From assembly GCF_030462585.1 (NCBI RefSeq), contig NZ_JASMRU010000004.1, positions 250,570-314,569 of the forward strand: DNA of 64,000 nucleotides, written 5' to 3'. The position numbers and the translations under genes are program-made. Below are positions 1 through 8,143 of this stretch, piece after piece; position 1 is the first letter of the stretch, and every line of letters starts with the position of its first letter. Source of the stretch: Pseudomonas sp. CAN1. Lineage in GTDB: Bacteria > Pseudomonadota > Gammaproteobacteria > Pseudomonadales > Pseudomonadaceae. Under the pieces are notes generated by a model. That model was not told where the DNA came from and made no database searches. It was given only the letters and a program-made list of their open reading frames with translations.

Positions 1-247
1 CATAAAGGCCGCTTTCGCTGATCAGCAGTTCCGGCTGTGCGCTGCCGGCGATGCGTTCGTGGCGGTGCTGGTCGCTGTCCAGACGAGAGAAGAAGGGCCC
101 GGTGATCTTGTAGCTGAGCACTTTGCCGAGATCGCGCGCGACGAACCAGGCCTGCTGCTCGATCAGCAGCGCACGCAGTTGCCGGTTGTAGCGGACGAAG
201 TGGCTCGGAATCAGGCCATCGTCGGCCGGGGAAATCGAGAGATTCAT
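1..247 (-). CDS. BRO-N domain protein, N-terminal part (cut by window edge)
   Basis: Reading leftward from an ATG at 247 the frame stays open for 82 codons to the window edge. A Shine-Dalgarno sequence (AAGGAG) lies about 8 bases upstream of the ATG. The peptide contains IPSHFVRYNRQLRALL, then QQAWFVARDLGKVL and ELLISESGLY, which is the layout of the BRO-N/antirepressor N-terminal domain found in phage antirepressors and in chromosomal Pseudomonas relatives; BRO-N domains are thought to bind DNA. The C-terminal part is outside the window, so the full length and any second domain are unknown. Nothing phage-like is visible next to it on this side. Confidence 0.72.
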   Translation of the reverse strand, partial: MNLSISPADDGLIPSHFVRYNRQLRALLIEQQAWFVARDLGKVLSYKITGPFFSRLDSDQHRHERIAGSAQPELLISESGLY

Positions 248-980
248 GCTGGAGCTCCTTGCTGATTCAAGAAGCCGCCGCCCGAACTGCCGAAAGGGGG
301 AGGCGGACCGTGCAAGGGTAGAAAACCGGACATTAGACAGCACTAAACCGGCCGGGCCGAAGCCCGCCTCACACGGCCCGCCATGGAGAGCAAAGCGAGC
401 CCGGCACCGAAGAGGTGCCGGACTGCCCCGCCCATGGCGATCACTGTCAAATGTTCAGGTTTCTACGCCTGGCCACGATGACGCTGTGGCAGGACGGAAC
501 GCTAAGCAGTGGACTCGTAGGACCGCAACGCCGCGGGAGTGTAGGGACCTTCCCAAGCACCCCACAGCGGCAGTACCGGATCGGTGCAGCGGCTTTCAGG
601 AACTGCGAGGCCGTCGGGTATTTCCGCGCGAAATCCCCTGCGTCAGGGTCATCCTGTAGGAGCGGACCTTGTCCGCGATATCCATTGCGGCGGACTTGTC
701 ACCACCCGGTAAACGCCAAGGCTCGGCGCCCACGCAGCCCATCGAGTTCAGCCGATAACGCCCGGTGCGGCGGAAGGATTCGCGGACAAGGTCCGCTCCT
801 ACGGGGGGAGTTCGGCGTTGGGCGGTTCGCGAGCAAGCTCGCTCCTGCAAAAGCGCAGCGGAGTCAGCCTGATCCGCAGGAGCGAGGGGGACGCCATCGT
901 TATTGCTCGTGAACATCGGCAACGCAGACCGAGGCCACCAACGCCTGGGGCCGCTCAAAGCTGTCAGACCGCCCCCTCGA
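248..980. other. 733-bp gene-free gap with REP sequences
   Basis: No reading frame here has family resemblance or a convincing start. The stretch lies between the start of the BRO-N gene and the end of the acyltransferase gene. Its recognisable content is the cluster of REP-type palindromes listed separately at 656-848; I see nothing else definable. Confidence 0.6.
656..848. repeat. REP cluster (three REP-like palindromic units)
   Basis: A unit GTAGGAGCGGACCTTGTCCGCG begins at 656 (quoted here in part), its inverted copy ends near 803, and a third variant (TTCGCGAGCAAGCTCGCTCC) lies at 826-847. Each unit is an imperfect hairpin preceded by the conserved GTAGGAG head. The inverted pair is the arrangement called a REPIN in Pseudomonas. 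The same unit recurs at 2427-2497, 12150-12230 and 13178-13257. These are non-autonomous elements normally mobilised by a RAYT transposase, and no RAYT gene is present in this window. Confidence 0.85.
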
Positions 981-2185
981 TCACCTGGGAACGACAGCCC
1001 CACTGAGTGGCTGATGCTCAGGCCAGGTACGCAGGCGCAGGATGGGCTTTTCGATGAAGTGATAAACCAGTGCGGACACCAGCAGTACCGTGAGCAGCGC
1101 AACGACGTTGATCAGCCGCTCCTGCCCGGCAAACCAGCCGGTGCCGCCAACCAGCGCCAGCACCGGCATATGCAGCAGATACAGTGCATAGGCCCAGTGC
1201 CCCAGAGCTTCCAGCCCGCGCCGCCACGCCACGCCACGCCACCACGCCAGACCGTCCGCACACGCGGCCCGGCATAGACCCTGGCAAAACCGAGGAACCA
1301 CAAGCCGAGCAAGGGCAGCAGGAAGTACAGCGTGACGACATCCACCCGTCCTTGCTCGAACAGGCGGTCCCCTACGCTCCCGGTTCTTTCCAGCAACAGC
1401 AGCAGGCTAAGAATCAGACCCAGCTTGAGCAACGGCGACCAGCGCGACCAGCGCGGCCGGTCTTCCCGGCGCTCCAGGTGGATGGCTGCGATAGCCCCCA
1501 GGAAGAACACCTGGAAGTTGTACAGCGCATCCAGATGGGCGAGGCGGTTCCATTCCGCGCGGCCCAGCACCACGCTGCTTTCCTGGGGAATGCCACCAAA
1601 CAGCTCCACACTGAACCCGCCATAAGCCAGGATTACCAGACTCAGCGAACCCAACAGCCCCAGCCGCCGGTAGCAGGCATTGCAGACCAGGTACACCAGG
1701 GGCGCGAGCAGGAAGAACAGCATCTCCACCGGCAGGCTCCAGTACACGTGGTTGAACACCACATCGCTCTGTTTGTAGGCGCCCATGAACCAGAACAGCG
1801 AGGCAACCTCATCCAGCCGGGCTTGTGCGCTCGGCCAGTAGAGGTAAAGGCAAACCAGGATAGACAGGTAGTACAGCGGCACGACCCGCAACACCCGGTT
1901 GATGTAGTAGCAATACAAGTCCGAAGGGGAGGCGGCATCGTACCGTCGACGCACGAAACCCTGGGTAATCAGAAAGCCGCTCAGGCAGAAGAACAGCAGG
2001 ACCGGCACATACCCGAAGGGCCGCCACAACCACTCCAGGCCGGCCAGCCCGGGTATCTCGGCGAGGGAGAAGGAGTAATGGCGAAAGATCACCGCTACCG
2101 CGCAAAGCCCACGCAGCATGAGCAGGTAATCGAATGTCTGGGGGGTATTTCGAGGGTTCACTTGCAGGGTGCTCGCGCAGGGCAT
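981..2185 (-). pseudogene. OafA-type membrane acyltransferase, frame interrupted at a pentamer repeat
   Basis: The upstream frame (ATG at 2185, protein start MPCASTLQVN) encodes a typical acyltransferase-3 (OafA/YrhL) N-terminal region: FDYLLMLRGLCAVAVIFRHY carries the family's R-x10-H-type catalytic motif, followed by many hydrophobic helices. At about 1240 the frame loses family resemblance and stops near 1112. The missing last part (LEALGHWAYALYLLHMPVLA, then FIEKPILRLR) lies in another frame that ends at 981. The break falls in a three-copy ACGCC tract (1226-1240). Removing one 5-base unit joins the two frames into one 399-residue protein. So it is either a phase-off contingency gene, a recent pseudogene, or a sequencing error. 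Family members acylate O-antigen or exopolysaccharide; the substrate here is unknown. The longer upstream frame (to 2359) runs through non-coding-looking sequence, so 2185 is preferred. Confidence 0.75.
1226..1240. repeat. Pentanucleotide tandem repeat (ACGCC)3 at the acyltransferase frame break
   Basis: Three perfect ACGCC units are followed by a near-copy (ACCACGCC) on the plus strand. The unit length is not a multiple of three, so slipped-strand gain or loss of a unit switches the reading frame of the overlapping acyltransferase gene. Loss of one unit restores the full-length frame by direct translation. Confidence 0.85.
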
Positions 2186-2426
2186 CGTCTGGCCGGTAGC
2201 GAGGCAGGTTATGTGATCGGGCTTGCGAACTTGGCCGAGACTCCTGACTGAAGCATCCGGAAGCCCCGCCCTATTCCGACGACGATGTGCCACGCCGGAG
2301 CGTTTTCTCTGGCAGACCGTAGGACGGATAGCCCAGAACGGGTTATCCGCCGCAAGCACCCAGGCGGATAACGCTGGCGCGTTATGCGCCCTACCAGAAC
2401 GACTGCGCTCCGATGATGGGATAGGC

Positions 2427-2497
2427 GTAGGAACGGACTTGTCCGCGATGGCATCCGGCGCGAGGCGGACCTATCGCGGACGAAGTCCGCTCCTACG
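2427..2497. repeat. REPIN (inverted pair of REP units)
   Basis: GTAGGAACGGACTTGTCCGC at 2427 is answered by an inverted copy at 2472-2497, with about 20 bases between them. The pair sits in the 326-bp gap between the divergently placed acyltransferase start and the pchP stop (both genes on the minus strand). Apart from this REPIN I see nothing definable between 2186 and 2511. Confidence 0.85.
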
Positions 2498-2511
2498 CAG
2501 GCGCTAAGCGC

Positions 2512-3564
2512 TTACTGGATTTCTTCCGGGGTGACGATCACCCAGTTCTTGTCAGCGGTGACCGGCTGGCCGAGCTTGGCCTGGGCTTCGGCATTCTTCT
2601 TGATCATGCCGTTCAACTGATCCATGTACTTGGCCTTGCGGTTGATCCACAGGTGTACGCCGTTCTCGGCGGTGCCGTTGAACAGCATGTAACCGTCGCT
2701 GCTGGGGGTGTCGCCGCCGACCAGGATGGGCTTCTTCCACTGGTCGATGTAGGTGAGGATCGCCGCCTGCTTGCCGGCCATCCAGGTTGCCGGGGTCCAC
2801 AGGTAGGGGGTGATCTCCAGGTCCTGGTTGGCCTTGGGATCGTACTTGCCTTCGGCGATCTGCTTGCGTGCGGTGGTCAGGGCGCCGCTCTGGCGGTCCT
2901 TGAGCAGGGTGGTGACGCCGATGACGTTTTCCGGCTTCACGTTGTAGCCGTACTTCGGATCGCTGGCGACCATGCGAACCAGTTCCTCGTGGGCGGCGGT
3001 CATCACGTAGACCTCGATGCCGTTCTCCATCAGCTTGTTGTACAGCTCCTGCTGGCCGGTGAAGACCTTGGGCGGGTTGATCTCGATGGTCTTGACCACG
3101 TCGCCTTCGTAGTAGGTGCTGGGCACCGGCTTGCCGTAGGCCATCAGTTCGTCGACGTAGCCCTTGAGCTCCTTGAGGGTGAAGCCGGAGAACACCTGGG
3201 CGACCCACGGGTAGCAGACCAGGTCGTCGACTTCGCAGAGGCGGTAGTAGTAGCTGTTGAGGCTTTCCTTGTGGCCGTTGACGTCCTTGAAGGGGATCAG
3301 CTTGAGCGAGGGGTCGAGCTTCTCGCGGGTCAGCACGCCTTTCATTTCGAGGAAGGGCAACAGCGATTCCTCCAGGTCGTAGCGGTAGCTGGTGTTGTCC
3401 ATGTCGAAGACCGCGAAGGCGCCCTTGTTGGCGTTGGCGGCGATCAGGGCGTCGAGCTGCTTGGCCGCCGGCGCGGGCCAGTGTTTCAGCTCGGTGGCAG
3501 CGAAAGAGGTGCTGGCGAGGCCGGCCAGGATCAGGCCGGCGAGCAAGGTGCGCATGGGCTTCAT
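2512..3564 (-). CDS. pchP: Phosphorylcholine phosphatase (HAD superfamily, periplasmic)
   Basis: The 350-residue product closely resembles P. aeruginosa PchP (PA5292), which releases choline from phosphorylcholine in the periplasm. A signal peptide (MKPMRTLLAGLILAGLASTSFA) ends just before ATELKHW. HAD motif I is DMDNTSYRYD, with both catalytic Asp residues and the Thr of the PchP signature; the late GGDTPSSDGY segment matches HAD motif IV. I chose ATG 3564 because GGGGGA lies about 6 bases upstream and the signal peptide starts there; an in-frame ATG at 3606 would put a charged tail before it. In P. aeruginosa the gene is induced by choline and betaine; no regulatory site was identified here. 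Confidence 0.92.
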   Translation of the reverse strand: MKPMRTLLAGLILAGLASTSFAATELKHWPAPAAKQLDALIAANANKGAFAVFDMDNTSYRYDLEESLLPFLEMKGVLTREKLDPSLKLIPFKDVNGHKESLNSYYYRLCEVDDLVCYPWVAQVFSGFTLKELKGYVDELMAYGKPVPSTYYEGDVVKTIEINPPKVFTGQQELYNKLMENGIEVYVMTAAHEELVRMVASDPKYGYNVKPENVIGVTTLLKDRQSGALTTARKQIAEGKYDPKANQDLEITPYLWTPATWMAGKQAAILTYIDQWKKPILVGGDTPSSDGYMLFNGTAENGVHLWINRKAKYMDQLNGMIKKNAEAQAKLGQPVTADKNWVIVTPEEIQ

Positions 3565-3748
3565 GGAGTTCCCCCGAGTGGTCTTGTGGGTATGGGGAAG
3601 GCCCATGGCGGGCCTTCACTGGACTAGTCCAGCAATGACCCTAGCAAAGCGCTGTTTCAGCTCTGCGACGGCAGCGACGTGAATCGTCGCGAGGGCGGCA
3701 GGACGTATCCATCCGCGCCAAGGAGGTTTCCCGGCCGCGACAGCTGGT

Positions 3749-4657
3749 CTAGCTCACCGCGCGGCGCAGGCGGCCGGGGGCGTCGCCGTAGGTTTCCTTG
3801 AATTTCTTGGTGAAGGACGCCTGGGACTGGTAGCCGACCTGGGCGGCAATATCGGTGAGGCTCAGCTGCGAGCTGCTCAGCAGGCGGTGGGCCAGCTCCA
3901 TGCGCACCTTGGTCAGCAGCGCCCAGGGCGACAGCCCCGCCACCTGGGTGAACAGGCGCATGAAGGTGGCGCGGGACATGTTCGCGCGCTCGGCCAGCGC
4001 TTCGATGGTCCATTCGTGGGCGGGGTCGTCGAGCATCGCCTGCCAGGCGCGGCTCAGGCGCTTGTCGGCGAGCAGCGCCAGGGTGCCGCTGGCAGGAACG
4101 TACTCCTGCAGGTAGACGCGCAGGATCAGGGTGAACAGCGCCGAGGACAGCGCATCGACCAGGAAGCGCGCGCCGGCCTGGTTGCCATCCGCCTCGCCGC
4201 GTAGCAGGCCGACCAGCGCGGCCAGTTGCTCGCTGAGGCCCAGCTCCTGGCTGGAGATGTTGAGGAACGCCGGCAGCGCGCCGATCAGCAGCGAGTCGCG
4301 CTGGTAGTGGAAGCTGCCGCAGAGGATATCCAGCGCCTCGCCTGCGCTGCCGATGCGGTGCACCGGCAGCAGGCCGTCGTGGCTGACCTGGGCGGGCGCC
4401 GGGCTGACCTTCGGCCCCTGGCTGCGCAACAGGTGCGCGCCACCGCGGGGGAAGACCAGGATGTCGCCGGCTTGCAGCTGCAGGACCTGCCCGTCAGGCA
4501 TTTCCGCCTGGCAGCGCCCCGACAGCAGGATGTGGTACTGCGCCACGCCGCCCGGCGCCTGTTCGTGATCCAGCGCCCAGTCGCCCTGGAGTTGGCAGCG
4601 CAGGTCGAGGCTGCCGCGCAGGCCGGCGAGCTGGATCAGGCGGTCGATGGAGTTCAT
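3749..4657 (-). CDS. AraC-family regulator with cupin_6 sensor domain, RclR-like
   Basis: About 302 residues: an N-terminal cupin-type sensor half (to roughly residue 190) and a C-terminal AraC DNA-binding domain with two helix-turn-helix units (ALAERANMSRATFMRLF and IAAQVGYQSQASFTKKF). Cys21 aligns in position with the hypochlorite-sensing Cys21 of E. coli RclR; another cysteine lies in the conserved LCGSFHY segment (Cys113). It is divergent from an rclC-like gene, as expected for a reactive-chlorine regulator controlling its neighbour. Start at 4657 (MNSIDRLIQ) is preferred over 4669. Assignment to the RclR subgroup is inference from neighbour and cysteine position. Confidence 0.75.
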   Translation of the reverse strand: MNSIDRLIQLAGLRGSLDLRCQLQGDWALDHEQAPGGVAQYHILLSGRCQAEMPDGQVLQLQAGDILVFPRGGAHLLRSQGPKVSPAPAQVSHDGLLPVHRIGSAGEALDILCGSFHYQRDSLLIGALPAFLNISSQELGLSEQLAALVGLLRGEADGNQAGARFLVDALSSALFTLILRVYLQEYVPASGTLALLADKRLSRAWQAMLDDPAHEWTIEALAERANMSRATFMRLFTQVAGLSPWALLTKVRMELAHRLLSSSQLSLTDIAAQVGYQSQASFTKKFKETYGDAPGRLRRAVS

Positions 4658-4870
4658 GGCGTTCCACACGCAGGAAAGGGCCTACAGATTACCCGCGAGA
4701 TCAGCCAAGTAAACGCCGCTACCTCCTTCCCTCCAGGGCAAGTCCTCCATCGGTGCCGGAAGCAATCCGAGAGCAACCGACAAAAACCCGAGCGCAACGC
4801 GCAAGAAGCCAAACGCCGCGATTTCGACAATGGCCACTCCTGATTTCAACCGACCCGCAAGGAGTTCTCC

Positions 4871-5443
4871 ATGTCCTCTCCCATCACCCAGGGCCTGCAG
4901 GCACTGACCCGCCTCGACCACTTCGGCGCCAACCTGATGCGCGTGGCCATCGCCGTGGTGTTCATCTGGATCGGCGCGCTGAAGTTCGTGCCCTACGAGG
5001 CTGACAGCATCACCCCCTTCGTCGCCAACAGCCCGTTCATGTCGTTCTTCTACGAGCACCCCGAGGACTACCGCGCGCACCTCACCCACGAGGGCGAACT
5101 GGATGTGCAGAAGCGCGCCTGGCAGACAGAAAACAACACCTACGGCTTCTCCAAGGGCCTGGGCGTGGTGGAGCTGAGCATTGCGCTGCTGGTGCTGCTC
5201 AACCCGCTGTCGCGCCGTCTCGGCCTGTTGGGTGGGTTCCTGTCGTTCGGCACGCCGCTGGTGACGCTGAGCTTCCTGATCACCACGCCCGAGGCCTGGG
5301 TACCGGCGCTGGGTGATGCGCAGCACGGCTTCCCCTATCTGTCCGGCGCGGGCCGGCTGGTGCTCAAGGACACCCTGATGCTCGCCGGCGGCCTGCTGGT
5401 GATGGCCGATTCCGCCCGCTCGCTGCTGCGCGAACGCGCCTGA
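4871..5443 (+). CDS. DUF417 / YkgB-RclC family inner-membrane protein
   Basis: A 190-residue protein with about four hydrophobic helices (near residues 22-40, 98-115, 120-140 and 163-182) and the DUF417 signatures FIWIGALKFVPYEADSI and NSPFMSFFY. In E. coli the family member RclC belongs to the RclR regulon protecting against reactive chlorine species; its biochemical role is unclear. AAGGAG lies just upstream of ATG 4871. The gene is divergent from the RclR-like regulator and followed after 25 bases by a small DUF2790 lipoprotein gene, probably in one operon. Confidence 0.8.
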   Translation: MSSPITQGLQALTRLDHFGANLMRVAIAVVFIWIGALKFVPYEADSITPFVANSPFMSFFYEHPEDYRAHLTHEGELDVQKRAWQTENNTYGFSKGLGVVELSIALLVLLNPLSRRLGLLGGFLSFGTPLVTLSFLITTPEAWVPALGDAQHGFPYLSGAGRLVLKDTLMLAGGLLVMADSARSLLRERA

Positions 5444-5468
5444 TCAAATCTTCTGAAGGAAACACGCC

Positions 5469-5687
5469 ATGAAAGCGCTGATCGCCCTGATCCTCACCAC
5501 CCTGTTCGTCGCCGCCTGCGGCACCGTGCCGGCCCACGACAGGCCCGACGTGCACCGGGTCATCTCCATCACCGATACCCAGCAGGAGTGCGGCATCGTG
5601 CCGGTGACCATGGTCTACGAAGACGCCCAGGCCCAGCGGCACGAGCTGAACTACCAGGTGTGGGCCAACGGTTGCAGCGGCGATTGA
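5469..5687 (+). CDS. DUF2790 family small secreted protein, probable lipoprotein
   Basis: The 72-residue product has a signal sequence with a lipobox (LFVAAC, Cys17) and the DUF2790 core: RVISITDTQQECGIVPVTMV with a second cysteine near the C-terminus (WANGC), which may form a disulfide. DUF2790 proteins are frequent, small and periplasmic in Pseudomonas, and their function is unknown. AAGGAAA precedes ATG 5469. Position directly behind the rclC-like gene suggests co-transcription. Confidence 0.8.
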   Translation: MKALIALILTTLFVAACGTVPAHDRPDVHRVISITDTQQECGIVPVTMVYEDAQAQRHELNYQVWANGCSGD

Positions 5688-5697
5688 GCCGCCACGT

Positions 5698-6618
5698 TCA
5701 TTCGAGATAGTCCACCGGCGGCAACTGCATGGCCTGCATTTCCGCCTGCAGGAAGTCGCGTAACCGGCGCAGCCGCTCCTGATGCCGGCGCGCACGGGGC
5801 CAGACCAGGTAGTAGCTCTCGCCGCTGGCCACCGCGCTGGGCCAGGGCAATGCCAGGCGGCCCTGGTTGGCATCCTCGGCGACCATCACCAGGTCGCCGA
5901 TGGAGACGCCGTAGCCACGGGTGGCGGCGACAATGCCCAGCTCCAGGGTGTCGAACACCTGCCCGCCCTTGAGCGACACCTGCTCCGCCAGGCCCATGCG
6001 CTGCAGCCAGCGTCGCCAGTCCCGGCGGTCCGGCGTGGGATGCAGCAGTTCGGCGTCGGCCAGCCGCTCGGCGTTCCACGGGCCGTCCGCCAGCAGCGCC
6101 GGCGCGCCAACCGGAATCAGCCATTCGGGGAACAGCAGGGTGGCCTCCCAGTCCGCCGGGAAGTGCCCGGAGCTGAGCAGCACCGCGCAATCGAAGGGCT
6201 CGTTGAAGAAGTCCACGCGGTCGACGTCCATCCAGGCGCTGGTCAGCTGCACCTCGATATCGCTGTGTTGCATGCGGAACTTGCTCAAGCGCGCCAGTAG
6301 CCAGCGCATGGTCAGGGTCGAGGGCGCCTTCAGGCGCAGCACGCCCTCCTCCGTGCGCAGGCTGGCGCAGGCGCGTTCCAGCGCATCGAAGCCATCGCGC
6401 AGGCCGGGCAGCAGGGTCCGCGCGGTTTCGGTCAGCTCCAGCTGGCGGCCGCGGCGCTGGAACAGGCGGCAGGCGAAGTGCTCTTCCAGGGTCTTGATGT
6501 GCCGGCTCACCGCGCTCTGGGTGATCGCCAGTTCCTCGGCCGCGCGAGTGAAGGACGCATGCCGGGCAGCCGCCTCGAAGGCGCGCAGGGCATAAAGGGG
6601 CGGCAACTGGCGGTTCAT
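5698..6618 (-). CDS. LysR-type transcriptional regulator (GcvA-like)
   Basis: A 306-residue LysR regulator with an N-terminal winged HTH (LRAFEAAARHASFTRAAEEL, then ITQSAVSRHIKTLEEHFACRLF) and a periplasmic-binding-protein-like effector domain from about residue 90. It is divergent from the MATE transporter gene (140-bp gap), so it may control that gene. The order LysR - MATE - GGDEF/EAL - rep matches PA5293-PA5296 as I remember it. The effector molecule is not predictable. Confidence 0.88.
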   Translation of the reverse strand: MNRQLPPLYALRAFEAAARHASFTRAAEELAITQSAVSRHIKTLEEHFACRLFQRRGRQLELTETARTLLPGLRDGFDALERACASLRTEEGVLRLKAPSTLTMRWLLARLSKFRMQHSDIEVQLTSAWMDVDRVDFFNEPFDCAVLLSSGHFPADWEATLLFPEWLIPVGAPALLADGPWNAERLADAELLHPTPDRRDWRRWLQRMGLAEQVSLKGGQVFDTLELGIVAATRGYGVSIGDLVMVAEDANQGRLALPWPSAVASGESYYLVWPRARRHQERLRRLRDFLQAEMQAMQLPPVDYLE

Positions 6619-6757
6619 GGAAGGCTCCGAATGACTTCATGCATGAGTATGACTCATGGATGGCATCGCATTTTTCCTTTTGTGCCCGCATCCACGGGCA
6701 CCGGAGAATGGGGAACTATCCAATGATGCGGCGCCTGCCGCTTGCTGAGCCTGACTC

Positions 6758-8143
6758 ATGAAACGCCTGTACCGTGATGAACTTGCCGCCATCCTTCGCC
6801 TCGCCGGCCCGCTGATCGCCGCGCAGTTGGCCTATGTGGCCATGGTGTTCACCGACACCGTGATGATGGGCAAGCTCGGCCGCGAGGCGCTGGCCGCCGG
6901 CGGGCTGGGCGCGTCGACCTATGCGCTGGTGTCGACCTTCTGCGTCGGCGTGGTGGCAGCCACCGGCAACCTGGTGGCGATCCGGCATGGCGCGAAGGAC
7001 GCACGCGGCGTAGTCCAGGCGACCCAGGCCGGCCTGTGGATCGGCGGCGCGCTGGCGCTGCTGGCGGGCCTGCTGCTATGGAACCTCGGGCCGATCCTGA
7101 TCGCCTTCGGCCAGGCGCCGGAGACCGTCCACGGCACCTTGAGTTTTCTGCACAGCATCGTCTTCGCCCTGCCCGGCTACATGGCCTTCATGGTGCTGCG
7201 CGGCTTCACCAGCGCCATCGAGCGGCCCGGCCCGGTCATGGCCATCAGCCTGATCGGCGCGCTGGCCAACTTCGCTCTCAACTACGCCTTCATCGAGGGG
7301 CTGTTCGGCCTTCCTCGCCTGGGGCTGGCGGGGATCGGCATGGTCACCGCGGTGGTGATGAACGCGCTGCCGGTGATCTTCGCCCTGTACCTGCGCTGGC
7401 ACCGCGCCTATGCGCCCTATCCGTTGCTGGCCGGGCTGTCGAAGCCGGACTTCAAGGTGATCGGCGAATCCCTGCGCCTGGGCATTTCCATCGGCGGCAC
7501 CTATGCGGTGGAATCGGGCATGTTCACCGTGGCGACCCTGTGCATGGGCGTGATCGGCAGCACCGCGCTGGCAGCGCACCAGATCGCCATCCAGTCGGTG
7601 TACGTGGCCTTCATGGTGCCCATGGGGATTTCCTACGCGGTGACCTTCCGTATCGGCCAGCACTACGGCGCCGGCCGGCTGGTCGAGGCGCGCCGCGCCG
7701 GGCGGCTGGGCATCGGCTTCGGCGCCAGCTGCATGTTCGCCTTCGCCGCGCTCTTCTGGCTGGCGCCGGAGCTGGTCATCGGGCTGTTCATCGATCACCG
7801 CGACCCGGCCAACCGCGAGGTGGTGCAACTGGCCGTCAGCCTGCTGGCCATCGCTGCGTGGTTCGAGCTGTTCGACGGTACCCAGTGCATCGCCATGGGC
7901 GCGATCCGTGGCCTGAAGGATGCGCGCACGACCTTCTTCGTCGGCCTGGCGGGTTATTGGCTGGTGGGCGTGCCGATGGCGCTGCTGCTGGCCTTCCCGC
8001 TGAACTGGGGGCCGAGTGGCGTGTGGTGGGGGTTGGCGTCCGGGCTGGCCTGCGCGGCCATCGGCCTGACCCTGGCCTTCGAGGCAAAGACCTCACGCAT
8101 GCTGCGTCCGCCGGCTGGAGGCGCGGCGCTGCTGGCTAGCTGA
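6758..8143 (+). CDS. MATE family multidrug/Na+ antiporter (NorM-like)
   Basis: The 461-residue membrane protein has about 12 hydrophobic segments and clear MATE signatures: GPLIAAQLAYVAMVFTDTVM with MGKLGREALAAGGLG near the N-terminus, and the second-half equivalent AHQIAIQSVYVAFMVPMG. MATE proteins export cationic drugs coupled to Na+ or H+ entry. The divergent LysR gene is the likely regulator. The last 8 bases overlap the end of the convergent GGDEF-EAL gene. Confidence 0.9.
   Translation: MKRLYRDELAAILRLAGPLIAAQLAYVAMVFTDTVMMGKLGREALAAGGLGASTYALVSTFCVGVVAATGNLVAIRHGAKDARGVVQATQAGLWIGGALALLAGLLLWNLGPILIAFGQAPETVHGTLSFLHSIVFALPGYMAFMVLRGFTSAIERPGPVMAISLIGALANFALNYAFIEGLFGLPRLGLAGIGMVTAVVMNALPVIFALYLRWHRAYAPYPLLAGLSKPDFKVIGESLRLGISIGGTYAVESGMFTVATLCMGVIGSTALAAHQIAIQSVYVAFMVPMGISYAVTFRIGQHYGAGRLVEARRAGRLGIGFGASCMFAFAALFWLAPELVIGLFIDHRDPANREVVQLAVSLLAIAAWFELFDGTQCIAMGAIRGLKDARTTFFVGLAGYWLVGVPMALLLAFPLNWGPSGVWWGLASGLACAAIGLTLAFEAKTSRMLRPPAGGAALLAS

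Noticed and set aside
1226-1240. CRISPR or minisatellite array
   Set aside because: Only three 5-base units with no spacers; it is a simple tandem repeat.
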